Assembly: GCF_000375425.1 (NCBI RefSeq)
Contig: NZ_AQXG01000002.1
Span: 265,712-329,711 of the forward strand
Length of the DNA stretch: 64,000 nucleotides
Direction of reading: 5' to 3'
Source of the DNA: Gracilimonas tropica DSM 19535
Lineage (GTDB): Bacteria; Bacteroidota; Rhodothermia; Balneolales; Balneolaceae
Positions 8,781 to 18,559 of this stretch are shown here, piece by piece (the stretch's first letter is position 1; every line of letters starts with the position of its first letter). Under the pieces are notes generated by a model. It was not told the origin of the DNA. It did not search any database and worked only from the letters and a program-made list of their open reading frames with translations. A program made the translations under genes and the position numbers.

Positions 8781-11348
8781 TTATTTGATCAGCATCATTT
8801 TTTTAGTGGCCGTAAACTGCCCGGCTTTAATGCGATAGATATACATTCCACTGGACAAGTTGGAGGCATCAAATTTTACGGTGTAAGAACCGGCTGATTT
8901 GCGTCCTTCCAGGAATTTAGCGACTTCTTTTCCGGTGATATCATACACCGTCAACGAAACCTCTGCTGCTTCCGGTAACTGATAAGCAATGTTGGTGCTT
9001 GGGTTGAACGGATTCGGATAGTTTTGATCCAATGCAAATACATTGGGTAGATCTTCCCGCTCGTTCGATACACCCAACATTCGGGCTATATTGATATCAA
9101 AGGTATCACTGGCAAAGCGTACACTGTCACCGGCCATAGCTGTTACCGTCCAGATCAGGTCAATTGATTCACCTTCTGCTACACCCAAAGATGCTAGGGC
9201 ATCATCCAGTGCCTGATAGGTAAGAGTAAGTGTGGTATCCATTCCCTCGTTATCTGAGGCGATACTTAACAGTGGATCGGAGAAGTCGCCATCGGTAGCA
9301 TCGGCATGCCAGGTATAGGTCACTGACTCATTAGACGAAGCTTCGGCCCAGGTAATACTAACTTCTGTTGAAGCATCTCCGGTCAATGAAAGTTCGGTTC
9401 CATCAGCCGGTGATAATAAAGCAAATGGTTCTATATTGGTTGGAGCTAACAAGTCACTAATATCCAAGGCAACAATAGCATTATTGGTATCCATTAGATA
9501 TAGACGATTATTGCTTCCATCAAAAAGCACACCACCGGTATTATTCAGGTTATCATTTGCACCTAATGGTCCTAATTCCATGACTAAGTCATAAGAAGTC
9601 CCATTTTTCTCGAAGATATAGAATAACCCATTAGTGAAGGCAGGTCCGGCAGCGACCAAGGTTTTTCCGCCTTTTTCAATGACATCATTCACCATCACGG
9701 AATTCAGGTCAGGTGCTGCTACATCTGCTGAAGCAAAAGTGCTTCCCAGGGAACCATCTTCAAAGTTAAAGAATTGCCCTGCAGCGCCGGTTCCTGTAGC
9801 AAGGACGCTATCTCCCATCGCACTGGAAAACCCACCACGACCTACGTTTTGTGGCACGGTATATTCAGCAGCTTTGGTTAGGGTACTTCCGTCCCAATCG
9901 AAGGTAGCGATTACACCGGTGTTACTGCCGCTAAGCAGTACTTTTACATCAGTACCGGAGCCAACCACGCCCAGTGCATCACCAAATCGGGTCTTATTAT
10001 CCAGATCTCCTTCAAATACCACTTCGGGAATACTGGTTTCATCGGCCCAACGGTAGATCTTTACTCCATTTCCTCCAAGGATAAGATTAGCCGTAAAAAT
10101 CTGTCCATCAGATGTTGCACGGATTTGGTTAAATGCGAAGATACCCCCGCTTACTACCTGCTTGTCAAAGAAATCAGCAAGGTTATAGGCATGGATCGCG
10201 TTATTGGTATCCATTAAGTACAGGCGTCCGTTTGCTTCATCAAATAGTACACCACCGGTGTTGTTACCGTTGGAATTTTCACCTATTGGACCTATTTGAC
10301 GAACTAATTCTACACCATCGGTTACATCCAGTAAATAGAATGTGCCGTTTGTAAATGCAGGACCAACAGCTACAAGATGACGTCCTTTATACATAATTTG
10401 GTCGTTTACCATCACAGAATTGAGATCTGCAGATGCGATATCATCAGAAGAAAGCTGAGAACCCAGCGTTCCATCAGCTACATTTAAGAACCGAGGTGCT
10501 GTACCTGTTCCGGTGATCAACACACTGTCCTCGATTACACGAGAAGAAAATCCTCCCCGGGCTTCTCCGGCAGCTACAGTTATATCCGCTTCTTTGGTCA
10601 ATGTAGCTCCATCCCAACTAAAGGGAACTACTTTTTCGGCACCGGAACCGCTTAGTAGTAAGGTGACGTTGGTTGTATCTCCTACAACTCCGAAAGAATC
10701 TCCTAAACGTCCCCCCAGTGAATCAGCAAATATCTGAACCGGAGCAGCATTTTCATCAGCCCACCAGTAGATGCGGGATGTATCACTAATAGCAAGATTA
10801 GCAGTGAAAATCTGTCCATCTGGAGTAGCTCTGATCTGGTTAAATGCGAAAGTACCGCCTGAAATACCTGTATTATCCAATATTCCAACTGAATCGCCAG
10901 TAGCAGCATCAATCAGTACCGGAGTAACCCCGCCTTGTCTACTTGCAACAATAAGATTTCCCGTGGCCGGATTGTAGCCTATACCTCTTTCTGTGTTTCC
11001 TGTACCAAACCAATTACTGGTTGGTGCTTCAACAGACCATATAGGATCTATATTTTCTGCAGGAGGCTGAACTGTTGGCAATAAGCCAAGAGAGTCACCG
11101 GTGGTTCCATCTATTATTACAGGAGTCACACCACCTTGTCGGCTGGCTACGATGAGATTACCTGTCGCAGGGTTAAAAGTAATACCACGTTCGGTATTAC
11201 CGGTACCCAGCCAGTTACTGGTTGGTGCATCTATACTCCAAAGAGTATCAACCTGTGCAACCGCATTTGTATTGAATGACAAAGTCATAGCAAATACAAA
11301 TAGCATGCTTAGCACAGTACTTGTTATCGATTTGTAAAGATTAGTCAT
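8781..11348 (-). CDS. Secreted duplicated beta-propeller protein with sorting tail (DUF4623-like)
   Basis: The mature protein is 855 residues if started at 11348, where GGGGAG stands 8 bases before ATG and a signal peptide (ending NAVAQ) follows; a longer frame to 11399 adds 17 residues without a better site. After the signal come two copies of a 57-residue unit (45 of 57 identical) with '[27 protein letters not shown]'. Then come two propeller-like halves of about 240 residues, each with '[18 protein letters not shown]' and ending 'NNTGGVLFD...[11 protein letters not shown]'. An Ig/FN3-like domain and a PNPFNP tail close the protein. The layout resembles DUF4623-type secreted proteins of Bacteroidota. 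It is the last gene of the operon and probably binds glycan at the surface; no catalytic residues were seen. Confidence 0.8.
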   Translation of the reverse strand: MTNLYKSITSTVLSMLFVFAMTLSFNTNAVAQVDTLWSIDAPTSNWLGTGNTERGITFNPATGNLIVASRQGGVTPVIIDGTTGDSLGLLPTVQPPAENIDPIWSVEAPTSNWFGTGNTERGIGYNPATGNLIVASRQGGVTPVLIDAATGDSVGILDNTGISGGTFAFNQIRATPDGQIFTANLAISDTSRIYWWADENAAPVQIFADSLGGRLGDSFGVVGDTTNVTLLLSGSGAEKVVPFSWDGATLTKEADITVAAGEARGGFSSRVIEDSVLITGTGTAPRFLNVADGTLGSQLSSDDIASADLNSVMVNDQIMYKGRHLVAVGPAFTNGTFYLLDVTDGVELVRQIGPIGENSNGNNTGGVLFDEANGRLYLMDTNNAIHAYNLADFFDKQVVSGGIFAFNQIRATSDGQIFTANLILGGNGVKIYRWADETSIPEVVFEGDLDNKTRFGDALGVVGSGTDVKVLLSGSNTGVIATFDWDGSTLTKAAEYTVPQNVGRGGFSSAMGDSVLATGTGAAGQFFNFEDGSLGSTFASADVAAPDLNSVMVNDVIEKGGKTLVAAGPAFTNGLFYIFEKNGTSYDLVMELGPLGANDNLNNTGGVLFDGSNNRLYLMDTNNAIVALDISDLLAPTNIEPFALLSPADGTELSLTGDASTEVSITWAEASSNESVTYTWHADATDGDFSDPLLSIASDNEGMDTTLTLTYQALDDALASLGVAEGESIDLIWTVTAMAGDSVRFASDTFDINIARMLGVSNEREDLPNVFALDQNYPNPFNPSTNIAYQLPEAAEVSLTVYDITGKEVAKFLEGRKSAGSYTVKFDASNLSSGMYIYRIKAGQFTATKKMMLIK
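10878..11048 (-). repeat. In-gene direct repeat, copy 2
   Basis: The second copy of the 57-codon repeat in the propeller gene, 201 bases from the first. The encoded units differ at 12 residues, mostly conservatively, which suggests an older but functionally constrained duplication. Confidence 0.85.
11079..11249 (-). repeat. In-gene direct repeat, copy 1
   Basis: The first copy of the 57-codon unit, placed immediately after the signal peptide. The linker between the copies (about 11 codons) is unrelated and proline-rich. Confidence 0.85.
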
Positions 11349-11481
11349 GTTAATCTCCCCATTAGTTCTGGTTAAGGTCAGCTTTTTAAAGGCCGACATT
11401 CTATTTTTTGTACGCCGCTAAAATGCAGCGAGAGTACATTCTTTGTATTTTATCCTTACCAAATTCCTTCCTTTGTCAACC

Positions 11482-13311
11482 CTAACGCTCATCACTTGAT
11501 AAGCTATTGATTGGGGGCTCCTGTTCTGAATCAAGATCGTTTTCTGTGGATAGGTGCCTAAACCATGTGAAATACAATCCAATCGAAAGCGATACCAAAA
11601 GGATCAATGCAATTCCAAATTCTTCCCATTGCCGAACCATAAACAGCATAGGTGTTATACAAAGGATCAGCATCCACGGCACTGCCAATACGGTTGAGAA
11701 AATGTCCCTTTTGTTCTCAGCTTCAACTCCTTTCATTTTCTGAGCGGGCATTTTCTTTTTGATATGCCCCCAAAAACCAAATGGCCGGGTTGTTTTATAA
11801 AAATTTTCCAAAATTTCGTCATCCACTGCCGGTGTAAGAAACGTTCCTATAATACAAGCCGCGAGTGAGATGCTTCCCACGAACATAAAAAGTTCATATT
11901 CTGTGAAATCAGGAAAGAAAATAAGCTGAGAAAAGGCTGCTATCATACCAGCCAACACTCCCGAAGCAAATCCATATCCATTAAAACGCCACCAATACCA
12001 CCTGATAACCTGTGGAACAATTAATCCGGAACCCAATCCCATAGTGAGCCATCCCCAGATATCATTGATATTTTTGAACTGTTTGGTTAGCAGATATCCA
12101 TCAACCACAATTAGGATAGAAGCGACTCTACTGTGTATTATAAGTTGATCTTCAGAAGCTTCAGGGTTTATAAATCGCTGATAAATATCTTTCACCCAAT
12201 AGGCAGCTCCTGAATTTACAACCGAGTCAAACGTCGACATGGCGGCGGCTATCAATCCGGCGATAACAAGCCCTGTTAACCCTACCGGAATCATGGTTGA
12301 AAGAACGGCAGGTAAAACTTCCTCCGGATTTTGGATCACCGAATTAGAAGCGCCCCAGGCAATTCCCATCATGGCAACTGCCACTACAAACGGCCATCGG
12401 AATGAAAGCAAAAAGATCCAAAACAGGCTCAACAAACCGGCCTCTCTGTCACTCTTTGCAGCAAAATATCGCTGAATCAAGTACCCCCCTGATCCACCAC
12501 TGCCCTCTATCGTTGTTTTAAAGAGGTAAAAGAGGATGGCAATCCCAAATAAATTATACTGACCATACTCCCCCGGCAAATTCATTTTCCAACTTGGTAG
12601 AATGTTGGTCCAATCTTCAATATTTACATTCAGTGTTCTAAACCCGTCTTCTATCAGCGGGACAGATACCTGGAATGTCTCTGCAAGCGGATAATTGATA
12701 AATGCTATACTGCAGGTCAGTATGATTGCTATAAAGACCAAAAATCCCTGCATCACATCGGTGTATACCACACCATAAAGACCTGATGCCACTGTGTAAA
12801 TAGTAGCTAAACCAATTATTCCAATGGTCGCAAACTCGGCATTAATTCCCAATATCTTAGCTAAAAATATTCCCCCTCCCTGTGCAAAATACGTTACTAC
12901 CGTTACCGCAAAAAGAAGATTTGCCACCGCACTTAATATTCGGGCTGCATTACCGGCTTTATCTCTTCCAAAGCGTAGTTGCATCCATTCTGCAGCAGTC
13001 ATGACTTGTGCCCGACGGTTCCATTTTCCCATAAAGACCATCAGGAAAGCCATGATCAAAACAATACCTCCACGAAGTTCGATAAAGAACCCTTTAAGTC
13101 CCAGTGCATAGATCATTGCAACAATGATCATGGTTCCTGAAACATCAAAATTTGAAGACATTCCTGAAGCACCCAATGCCCACCATGGCATGTTTCGATC
13201 TCCAAGAAAAAAACTATCAATACTCTTGGAGGCCTTACGCTGCAAATAAAGCCCTAAGCCAATCAAGGCAACCAGGTATCCAACTATAATTACATAATCA
13301 ATGGTATGCAT
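11482..13311 (-). CDS. Sodium:solute symporter (SSS family)
   Basis: A 609-residue membrane protein with about 13-14 helices and the SSS plan: helix 1 starts almost at the N-terminus (DYVIIVGYLVALIGLGLYL), followed by 'DSFFLGDRNMPWWALGASGMSSN' with the unwound helix-1 region, a long loop with 'AAEWMQLRFG' and 'GLYGVVYTDVMQGFLVF' near residue 170. SSS proteins bring sugars, amino acids or sialic acid into the cell with Na+. It lies between two GHL10 enzymes (upstream) and the propeller protein in the same operon, so it is likely to import a breakdown product of the same glycan. The hydrophilic C-terminal tail (about residues 580-609) is non-conserved. GGGG precedes the ATG. Confidence 0.9.
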   Translation of the reverse strand: MHTIDYVIIVGYLVALIGLGLYLQRKASKSIDSFFLGDRNMPWWALGASGMSSNFDVSGTMIIVAMIYALGLKGFFIELRGGIVLIMAFLMVFMGKWNRRAQVMTAAEWMQLRFGRDKAGNAARILSAVANLLFAVTVVTYFAQGGGIFLAKILGINAEFATIGIIGLATIYTVASGLYGVVYTDVMQGFLVFIAIILTCSIAFINYPLAETFQVSVPLIEDGFRTLNVNIEDWTNILPSWKMNLPGEYGQYNLFGIAILFYLFKTTIEGSGGSGGYLIQRYFAAKSDREAGLLSLFWIFLLSFRWPFVVAVAMMGIAWGASNSVIQNPEEVLPAVLSTMIPVGLTGLVIAGLIAAAMSTFDSVVNSGAAYWVKDIYQRFINPEASEDQLIIHSRVASILIVVDGYLLTKQFKNINDIWGWLTMGLGSGLIVPQVIRWYWWRFNGYGFASGVLAGMIAAFSQLIFFPDFTEYELFMFVGSISLAACIIGTFLTPAVDDEILENFYKTTRPFGFWGHIKKKMPAQKMKGVEAENKRDIFSTVLAVPWMLILCITPMLFMVRQWEEFGIALILLVSLSIGLYFTWFRHLSTENDLDSEQEPPINSLSSDER

Positions 13312-13321
13312 TAGACCCCTT

Positions 13322-15298
13322 TTATTTTACTAAGATCATTTTCTTGCTCATTGTGATATCACCTGCTTTAAAGCGATATATAAATACCCCACTTGCAAGC
13401 TTATTGGCATCGAATGTAACTTGGTGACTTCCTGCTGCAAATATTCTTTGGTCTTCAAGTAAGGCAACTCTTCTTCCAAGAATATCAAAAACTTCCAGTG
13501 TTACTCTGGATGATGTTGGTAGTGTAAACCCTATTTTAGTAGTTGGATTAAAAGGGTTTGGATAATTTTGCTGAAGTTTATAACCGGAAGGAATTTCGTT
13601 TCTAAGCTCCTCATTAGACGTGATGACTGCATCGATTTCGACCGTTGGCGACTTCTTGCGATCCAGCAGTAGCATGACGGCATCTGCATAGGTTGGTTTT
13701 CCGTCAGTTACTTTATCCGCATCAATTTTTACTACCGTTTGAGTTCCTTTTTCCAGATATGTATTCCCTATTTCTATCCAGCCCCAGTTTGTGGAAGTTG
13801 TTTGATCCAATATGACCTCTGAAGTGTCTTCTGCTCCAAAAACTTCGTAATTCGCACTTTGAGTGGCTTCATTATCGGTGGGAACCCAGGCGTAGACTTT
13901 ATACCAAGCTTCGTATGGAACATCGAGGTCATAGGTGATCGACGACTGAGAATTCGCTTCTGCAAAAATAGTCTGGCCTGAAAACCCCTTTTTATCAGAA
14001 TTGGTCCATGTTCCGGTAATGGTAACGCTATCGGTTGATTCATTGGTTATAATTCCCTTTGGTCTTCTTACCTTTCCATTCCGGTTCGGAAGTATGGCCG
14101 GAGTTCCATATTTATATTTGTAAAGAGTATCAGCCAGGTTATTATTCTTTTCATCAAGTCCCTCAAAGAAAAAGTAAACTTCACCTTTAAGGTCATACTC
14201 CCTGTTGAATTCGATTGCATTTAATACATACTCGTCATCATTAAAAGTCCCCCCTGCTTTGATCAAAATTCCGGGAAAGATCTGTGGTCGAAATACACGA
14301 TGAATGTAGCCCTGGGAAGAAAAAGGTTCTCTTCCCAACATATTTCTAATTACAGTTCGGTAGCCTCCAATATCATAGCGGTAAGCTTGGGGGTGAATGA
14401 TATCCACATAATTAGAATCTAACCATGTAGGCCAGTCTTGCAGGTAGTTATCATAACTGAAACTATATATAGAGGGAGAGAGTGAAAGCGTAAGCAAACT
14501 GTCTTTGCTCTTCACCATGCTATACAAATCTCCCGCAAATTCTGTTAACTTATCGGCTTTCCATTTTAAGAAGGAAGCATCGTCGTAACTGGCCGGAGGG
14601 TCTTCTCCATCATGTTCTTGCCGGTAAAGTTTTTTCGTGTAATCACTGTAACCGGCAGTTGAGGACATTGCCGGCAGCCTATCATCTCCCTGAACACCAT
14701 CTATGTCGTAGTTTTCGATGGCCTCTTCCATGATTCCCAGCATAAAGTCTTGTACTGAAGGATGGATCGCATTCATCCAATAAAAACTATTACGGTTAGC
14801 AATATTGCCGTCTACATCTTTCGCAGCCCAATGTGGATTTCGTTGAATGATATGCCCTCCTGTTGGGTCTCCATACACACTTGCAAAACCATACTCAAAC
14901 CAAGGAATTACTTCCATTCCATTGCGATGAGCTTCAACAATTATTTCACGAAGTGGATCCCTCCCCTGGTTGGCAAAAACCGGATCCTGCAGGTAACCGA
15001 TCGAATCTTTAGCCACCATACTTGGGAACAAGGTGTACCCTTTATTCCATACTACAGGATATATTACATTAAAGCCGCGCTCAGCCAGAAAATCCATTCC
15101 TTCAGCGATGTTTTGCTTACTGTTAAGCACATCACTGTCAACATTAGTGATCCAAACACCCCTTAATTCTTCAACATAGGCCCCTTCATCCTGAGAAAAA
15201 ACATTCTGACTCAGGAAAAGCATACTAAATAGTATTGTTAACAATCTTCCTGTTTTAAAGACTCTTTCGATGTTATTCTTACTGTATCTATTCTGCAT
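13322..15298 (-). CDS. GHL10-family glycosidase with golvesin-like domain and sorting tail
   Basis: A 658-residue exported protein. After a signal peptide (ending NVFSQ, about residue 35) comes a GHL10/DUF187 TIM barrel (about 42-390): 'ELRGVWITNVDSDVL', 'VIPWFEYGF', 'DIDGVQGDDRLPA' with acidic residues at the end of a strand, and 'VDIIHPQAYRYD'. GHL10 proteins include E. coli DigH, which cuts peptidoglycan glycans stripped of peptides. Residues about 405-555 look like a golvesin-type (xanthan-lyase C-terminal) carbohydrate-binding domain. A PNPFNP tail follows. Its first 11 bases overlap the end of the upstream GHL10 gene. The barrel is closely similar to that neighbour, so they are tandem paralogues with different anchoring: this one is sorted by its tail, the other is a lipoprotein. 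Confidence 0.87.
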   Translation of the reverse strand: MQNRYSKNNIERVFKTGRLLTILFSMLFLSQNVFSQDEGAYVEELRGVWITNVDSDVLNSKQNIAEGMDFLAERGFNVIYPVVWNKGYTLFPSMVAKDSIGYLQDPVFANQGRDPLREIIVEAHRNGMEVIPWFEYGFASVYGDPTGGHIIQRNPHWAAKDVDGNIANRNSFYWMNAIHPSVQDFMLGIMEEAIENYDIDGVQGDDRLPAMSSTAGYSDYTKKLYRQEHDGEDPPASYDDASFLKWKADKLTEFAGDLYSMVKSKDSLLTLSLSPSIYSFSYDNYLQDWPTWLDSNYVDIIHPQAYRYDIGGYRTVIRNMLGREPFSSQGYIHRVFRPQIFPGILIKAGGTFNDDEYVLNAIEFNREYDLKGEVYFFFEGLDEKNNNLADTLYKYKYGTPAILPNRNGKVRRPKGIITNESTDSVTITGTWTNSDKKGFSGQTIFAEANSQSSITYDLDVPYEAWYKVYAWVPTDNEATQSANYEVFGAEDTSEVILDQTTSTNWGWIEIGNTYLEKGTQTVVKIDADKVTDGKPTYADAVMLLLDRKKSPTVEIDAVITSNEELRNEIPSGYKLQQNYPNPFNPTTKIGFTLPTSSRVTLEVFDILGRRVALLEDQRIFAAGSHQVTFDANKLASGVFIYRFKAGDITMSKKMILVK

Positions 15299-16433
15299 AA
15301 AAGTATTTTTTTAAAGAATCACCAAGGTGATCATTTTGATCAAAGAGCCCTTCATAAAAGAAATAAACTTCTCCATCGAGCCCCTTTTCACGGTTATGTT
15401 TTACAGCTTCCCTTACGTATTCAAACCCATTATACCGATCGCCTGCTTTGATGATGATACCTGGCACAATTTTCACTTTTTCGTGCCCCGTACTCGTTTG
15501 GTAGTTATCTATCATCCCATCAATGGTGTTCTTATAGCTTTCTATATCCCATCGGTAAGCTTGTGGAATTAGCAGGTCTACGGCTCCTTCCTCTATCCAG
15601 GAAGGCCAATCTTGCAAGTATTGCTCTTTTGACCATGGATAAATACTTGGAGAGAAAGAAACGATCAAATTCTGATCTACGGACTTAATTGAATCATATA
15701 AAACAGACGCATATTCTGTTAGTTTACGCGCTTTCCAATTAAGAAAATCATCTTCTGACGGATTATTTGGAACTACTTTTCCGGTTTCTTCTAAGTAAAG
15801 TTCACGAGTAAAAACACTGTAACCACCTTCTGAAGGCATAGCAGGCAACCGGTCATCGCCCTGAATACCGTCTACATCATAATTTTTGGCTACTTCTAAA
15901 ACCAAAGAGGTCATGAATCTTTGAACTTCAGGATGAAGTGCATTCATCCATTCAAAGTTATTTTTCTTAAGCAATTTACCGGATGAATCTAATGCGGCCC
16001 AGTTTGGCTTAGCCGCTAAAATATGGCCACCATTTTGGTTATAGGAACTTGAAAACCCAAACTCAAACCAAGGTATAACCTTCAGACCCTGTTTTTTTGA
16101 CTCCTTAATGATCACTTCTAATGGGTCTCTGTCTTGTCCTTTTAACAGCGAATCTTGATTGAATTCCTCACCAAATGTTTTAGTCATCACATCACTTGGA
16201 TATAACGTATATCCATCATTCCAGACTACCGGAAATACGGTATTAAACCCAAGATCAGCTATCTTTTTCATGCCGTTGGCAATAGCTTCATCACTGAGCA
16301 TGATGTCACTGTCAACATTTGTTATCCATACCCCGATTACAGGATCAAGATCGGACTTCTCTTTATTGGTCGAACATGAGATCAATGAGCCCAAAAAAAA
16401 CAAGGAAATGATGTATATGAGTTCTTTAGTCAT
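15288..16433 (-). CDS. GHL10-family glycosidase lipoprotein
   Basis: A 381-residue protein with a lipoprotein signal (lipobox LISC, Cys 20) followed by a GHL10 barrel over nearly its whole length. Shared landmarks with the next gene are 'GVWITNVDSD', 'VFPVVWNDGYTLYPS', 'KVIPWFEFGFSSSYN', 'VDGIQGDDRLPAMPS' and 'GEVYFFYEGL'. It lacks the binding domain and sorting tail of its paralogue. It should act from a membrane surface, probably the outer membrane, trimming fragments released by the other enzyme. Its ATG overlaps the stop of the regulator gene by one base (TGATG), a sign of translational coupling. Confidence 0.87.
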   Translation of the reverse strand: MTKELIYIISLFFLGSLISCSTNKEKSDLDPVIGVWITNVDSDIMLSDEAIANGMKKIADLGFNTVFPVVWNDGYTLYPSDVMTKTFGEEFNQDSLLKGQDRDPLEVIIKESKKQGLKVIPWFEFGFSSSYNQNGGHILAAKPNWAALDSSGKLLKKNNFEWMNALHPEVQRFMTSLVLEVAKNYDVDGIQGDDRLPAMPSEGGYSVFTRELYLEETGKVVPNNPSEDDFLNWKARKLTEYASVLYDSIKSVDQNLIVSFSPSIYPWSKEQYLQDWPSWIEEGAVDLLIPQAYRWDIESYKNTIDGMIDNYQTSTGHEKVKIVPGIIIKAGDRYNGFEYVREAVKHNREKGLDGEVYFFYEGLFDQNDHLGDSLKKYFYAE

Positions 16434-17545
16434 CAGGCTGATTCCCTCACAATCAGTTTGGGTTCCAGGTGAATGGCCTGAGGACCGGTATATGTCCCAT
16501 CATTATCCATTAGCTGCTGCAAAATATTATATGCTGTTTTACCGATCTCATACCTGGGAACTTCAATAGTGGTAAGAGGAACCCGGGCCTCAGAACAGCG
16601 ATCAATGTTATCAAATCCAATGATGGCAATATCTTCCGGAATCCTGATGCCCTTTTCTAACATCGCTTTTTGAAAGCCCATTGCGATCAGGTCATTAAAC
16701 ATGAAAATGCCATCTACATTCATTTCTTTGATGTTCAAAGACATTCCTAACTTATAACCTTCATCAAAAGCTGTATTCTCAGTACTGAACGAATACCTGA
16801 AAACATGGCATCTTTCAGCCGGGTTCTCGCCATGCTCCCTGAGTGTTTCAAGAAATCCATCAAGGCGCATATCATCGGTTTTATAGCCATGCTCTCCGAC
16901 AATAACGCATAGTTTTTTCTTAGAGCGTTGCAATAGATGTTCAGCCGCTAAACTACCTCCTTTGAAGTTATCGACATCAACAGAGGGCAATTTAGAATCA
17001 TATACATCATGCAGAATCACTGTAGGTATTGCATTCTTACTGAGTTCATCATAAATACGAACTCCATAAATTGATTTTCTTCTTGTAGTGACTACTAATC
17101 CGTCAACTTCATGAGAAAGCATCATCCGCAGCAGTGAGTCCTCCTGTTGATGGAAGTCGCGGGATACCGTTACCATTAACTTTTTTCCTTTCTGATCAGC
17201 TTCGTCGGCAAGCCCGGCATAAATACCTGAGAAATAAGGCCCTTCAAGATCACGTATCAACAACCCGATTTTGTTCGTTTGGCTTTTAGGCCTGACCAAT
17301 CTATCGCCAAGAAAATTCTTATTTGCAAAAGTACCCTTCCCAACCCGGCTAATGATGACATTCTCATCATTCAAAATCTTCATAGCCTTTTTTATGGTAG
17401 ACATGCTAACGTTATATATTTCCGTTAGCTTTAAGTAGTTAGGAATTTTTCCATCTTCGCCGAAGTAGTCCTCCTTGATCTTCTCCTTTAAGTCTTCAGC
17501 TACAATTTCGTATAAATGTCTGTCTGTATCTGTTATATCTACCAT
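16433..17545 (-). CDS. GntR/LacI hybrid transcriptional regulator
   Basis: A 370-residue cytoplasmic regulator. Residues 8-78 are a GntR-type winged helix (KIPNYLKLTEIYNVSMSTIKKAMKIL, then the wing GKGTFANK). Residues 92-370 are a LacI/periplasmic-binding sugar sensor (IGLLIRDLEGPYFSGIYAG, VDGLVVTTRR, NFKGGSLAAEHLL, EDIAIIGFDNIDRC, PLTTIEVPRYEIGK). This pairing is known from AraR-type repressors, where the sugar releases DNA. It sits inside the operon it probably controls, 4 bases after the PorV-like gene and overlapping the GHL10 lipoprotein gene. Candidate binding sites are described in the promoters near 26731, 26919 and 33584. Confidence 0.88.
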   Translation of the reverse strand: MVDITDTDRHLYEIVAEDLKEKIKEDYFGEDGKIPNYLKLTEIYNVSMSTIKKAMKILNDENVIISRVGKGTFANKNFLGDRLVRPKSQTNKIGLLIRDLEGPYFSGIYAGLADEADQKGKKLMVTVSRDFHQQEDSLLRMMLSHEVDGLVVTTRRKSIYGVRIYDELSKNAIPTVILHDVYDSKLPSVDVDNFKGGSLAAEHLLQRSKKKLCVIVGEHGYKTDDMRLDGFLETLREHGENPAERCHVFRYSFSTENTAFDEGYKLGMSLNIKEMNVDGIFMFNDLIAMGFQKAMLEKGIRIPEDIAIIGFDNIDRCSEARVPLTTIEVPRYEIGKTAYNILQQLMDNDGTYTGPQAIHLEPKLIVRESA

Positions 17546-17549
17546 GATT

Positions 17550-18557
17550 TTAAAACTTAAGTGATACTCCTATTGTGTGAATATACCCCAACTCATTACG
17601 GTCACTCATCGCATAATCAATTGAGATCTTATCGATGGGTGATAATCCGACTCCGAAACGTAAATGACCTAATCCATAATTATCACTTATAAATAGATTA
17701 CTGTAACCGGCTCGCAGAAATAAGGTTTTTCTAAATGCATATTCAGCACCGGTATTTACGTAGTTGTTGTTGTTATTGGGATAAATGGCATCAGCAGCTA
17801 ATATTAACCGATGATCGATTGTTTTAATGAGCTCTGCATTCAACCCAATTCGAAACAGTAAAGGTAAATCCCAGTCTGAAGTCATTAGATTTGCCGGAAT
17901 TCCATCATTGTTGCCTGAATTATTGGGATCCAGGTCAACCGGTACGTAGGTATTGTCTCCACTGAGTTTCATCTCCCCACCGAAATTACTAATACTGAAA
18001 CCCAGCCTAACTCTCTCAAAAGGTGTTTTATACTGAAATCCAAGATCCAAGGCTAAAGTAGAAGCTTTCATCCTCCAGATCTGATTTTGTACGAACTTTA
18101 CGTTTCCTCCGATCCCAAAATTTTCAGTTAACTTTTGAGCATACGTTACACCAATACTTATATCCTGAACTGAAAACCTTTCACCTGTTCCATCCGGATA
18201 GGTTACTGTTCGAACATCCATCTCTCCGCCATCAAACATATATACACTGGCTCCGAGATAGATATCATCGAATTTAAAAACAGAAGCTGCATAATAGAGT
18301 TTGGTATCTACAAACCACTCGGTATTCTGAAATGTAGCCTGATTAGATTTTAGGTTTGTGACCCCAGCAGGATTCCAATAAAGCGCACTGATCTCATCAA
18401 CCACAGAAACATAGGCTTCCCCCATTCCAATACTTCGGGCACCAACCGGTATTTCAAGAAAGGACGATGCTGTAGTTCCTACCTGACTTTGGGCAAAAAC
18501 AGGCACCGAAAAAACTAAAAACAAAAATATGAATATGACCCTTTTGCTCATTTTCAT
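17550..18557 (-). CDS. PorV/PorQ-family outer-membrane barrel
   Basis: A 335-residue exported protein: signal peptide ending VFAQ, then 'SFLEIPVGARSIGMGEAYVSVVDEISALYWNPAGV', the classic N-terminus of the PorV/PorQ (FadL-like) group, then alternating amphipathic strands to a terminal F. PorV carries type IX secretion cargo to the attachment machinery; most paralogues beside TonB receptors have no assigned role. The gene follows the large surface-protein gene by 2 bases. A second ATG two codons in (18551) has AGGA at better spacing and may be the true start. A second homologue lies at 56723 in the same gene order. Confidence 0.82.
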   Translation of the reverse strand: MKMSKRVIFIFLFLVFSVPVFAQSQVGTTASSFLEIPVGARSIGMGEAYVSVVDEISALYWNPAGVTNLKSNQATFQNTEWFVDTKLYYAASVFKFDDIYLGASVYMFDGGEMDVRTVTYPDGTGERFSVQDISIGVTYAQKLTENFGIGGNVKFVQNQIWRMKASTLALDLGFQYKTPFERVRLGFSISNFGGEMKLSGDNTYVPVDLDPNNSGNNDGIPANLMTSDWDLPLLFRIGLNAELIKTIDHRLILAADAIYPNNNNNYVNTGAEYAFRKTLFLRAGYSNLFISDNYGLGHLRFGVGLSPIDKISIDYAMSDRNELGYIHTIGVSLKF

Positions 18558-18559
18558 TC

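Noticed and set aside
9634-10056. A 140-codon plus-strand frame inside the propeller gene
   Set aside because: It is antisense to a clearly coding gene with sorting tail and repeats, has low-complexity Pro/Ser/Ala/Val composition and no domain. It is a shadow of codon bias.
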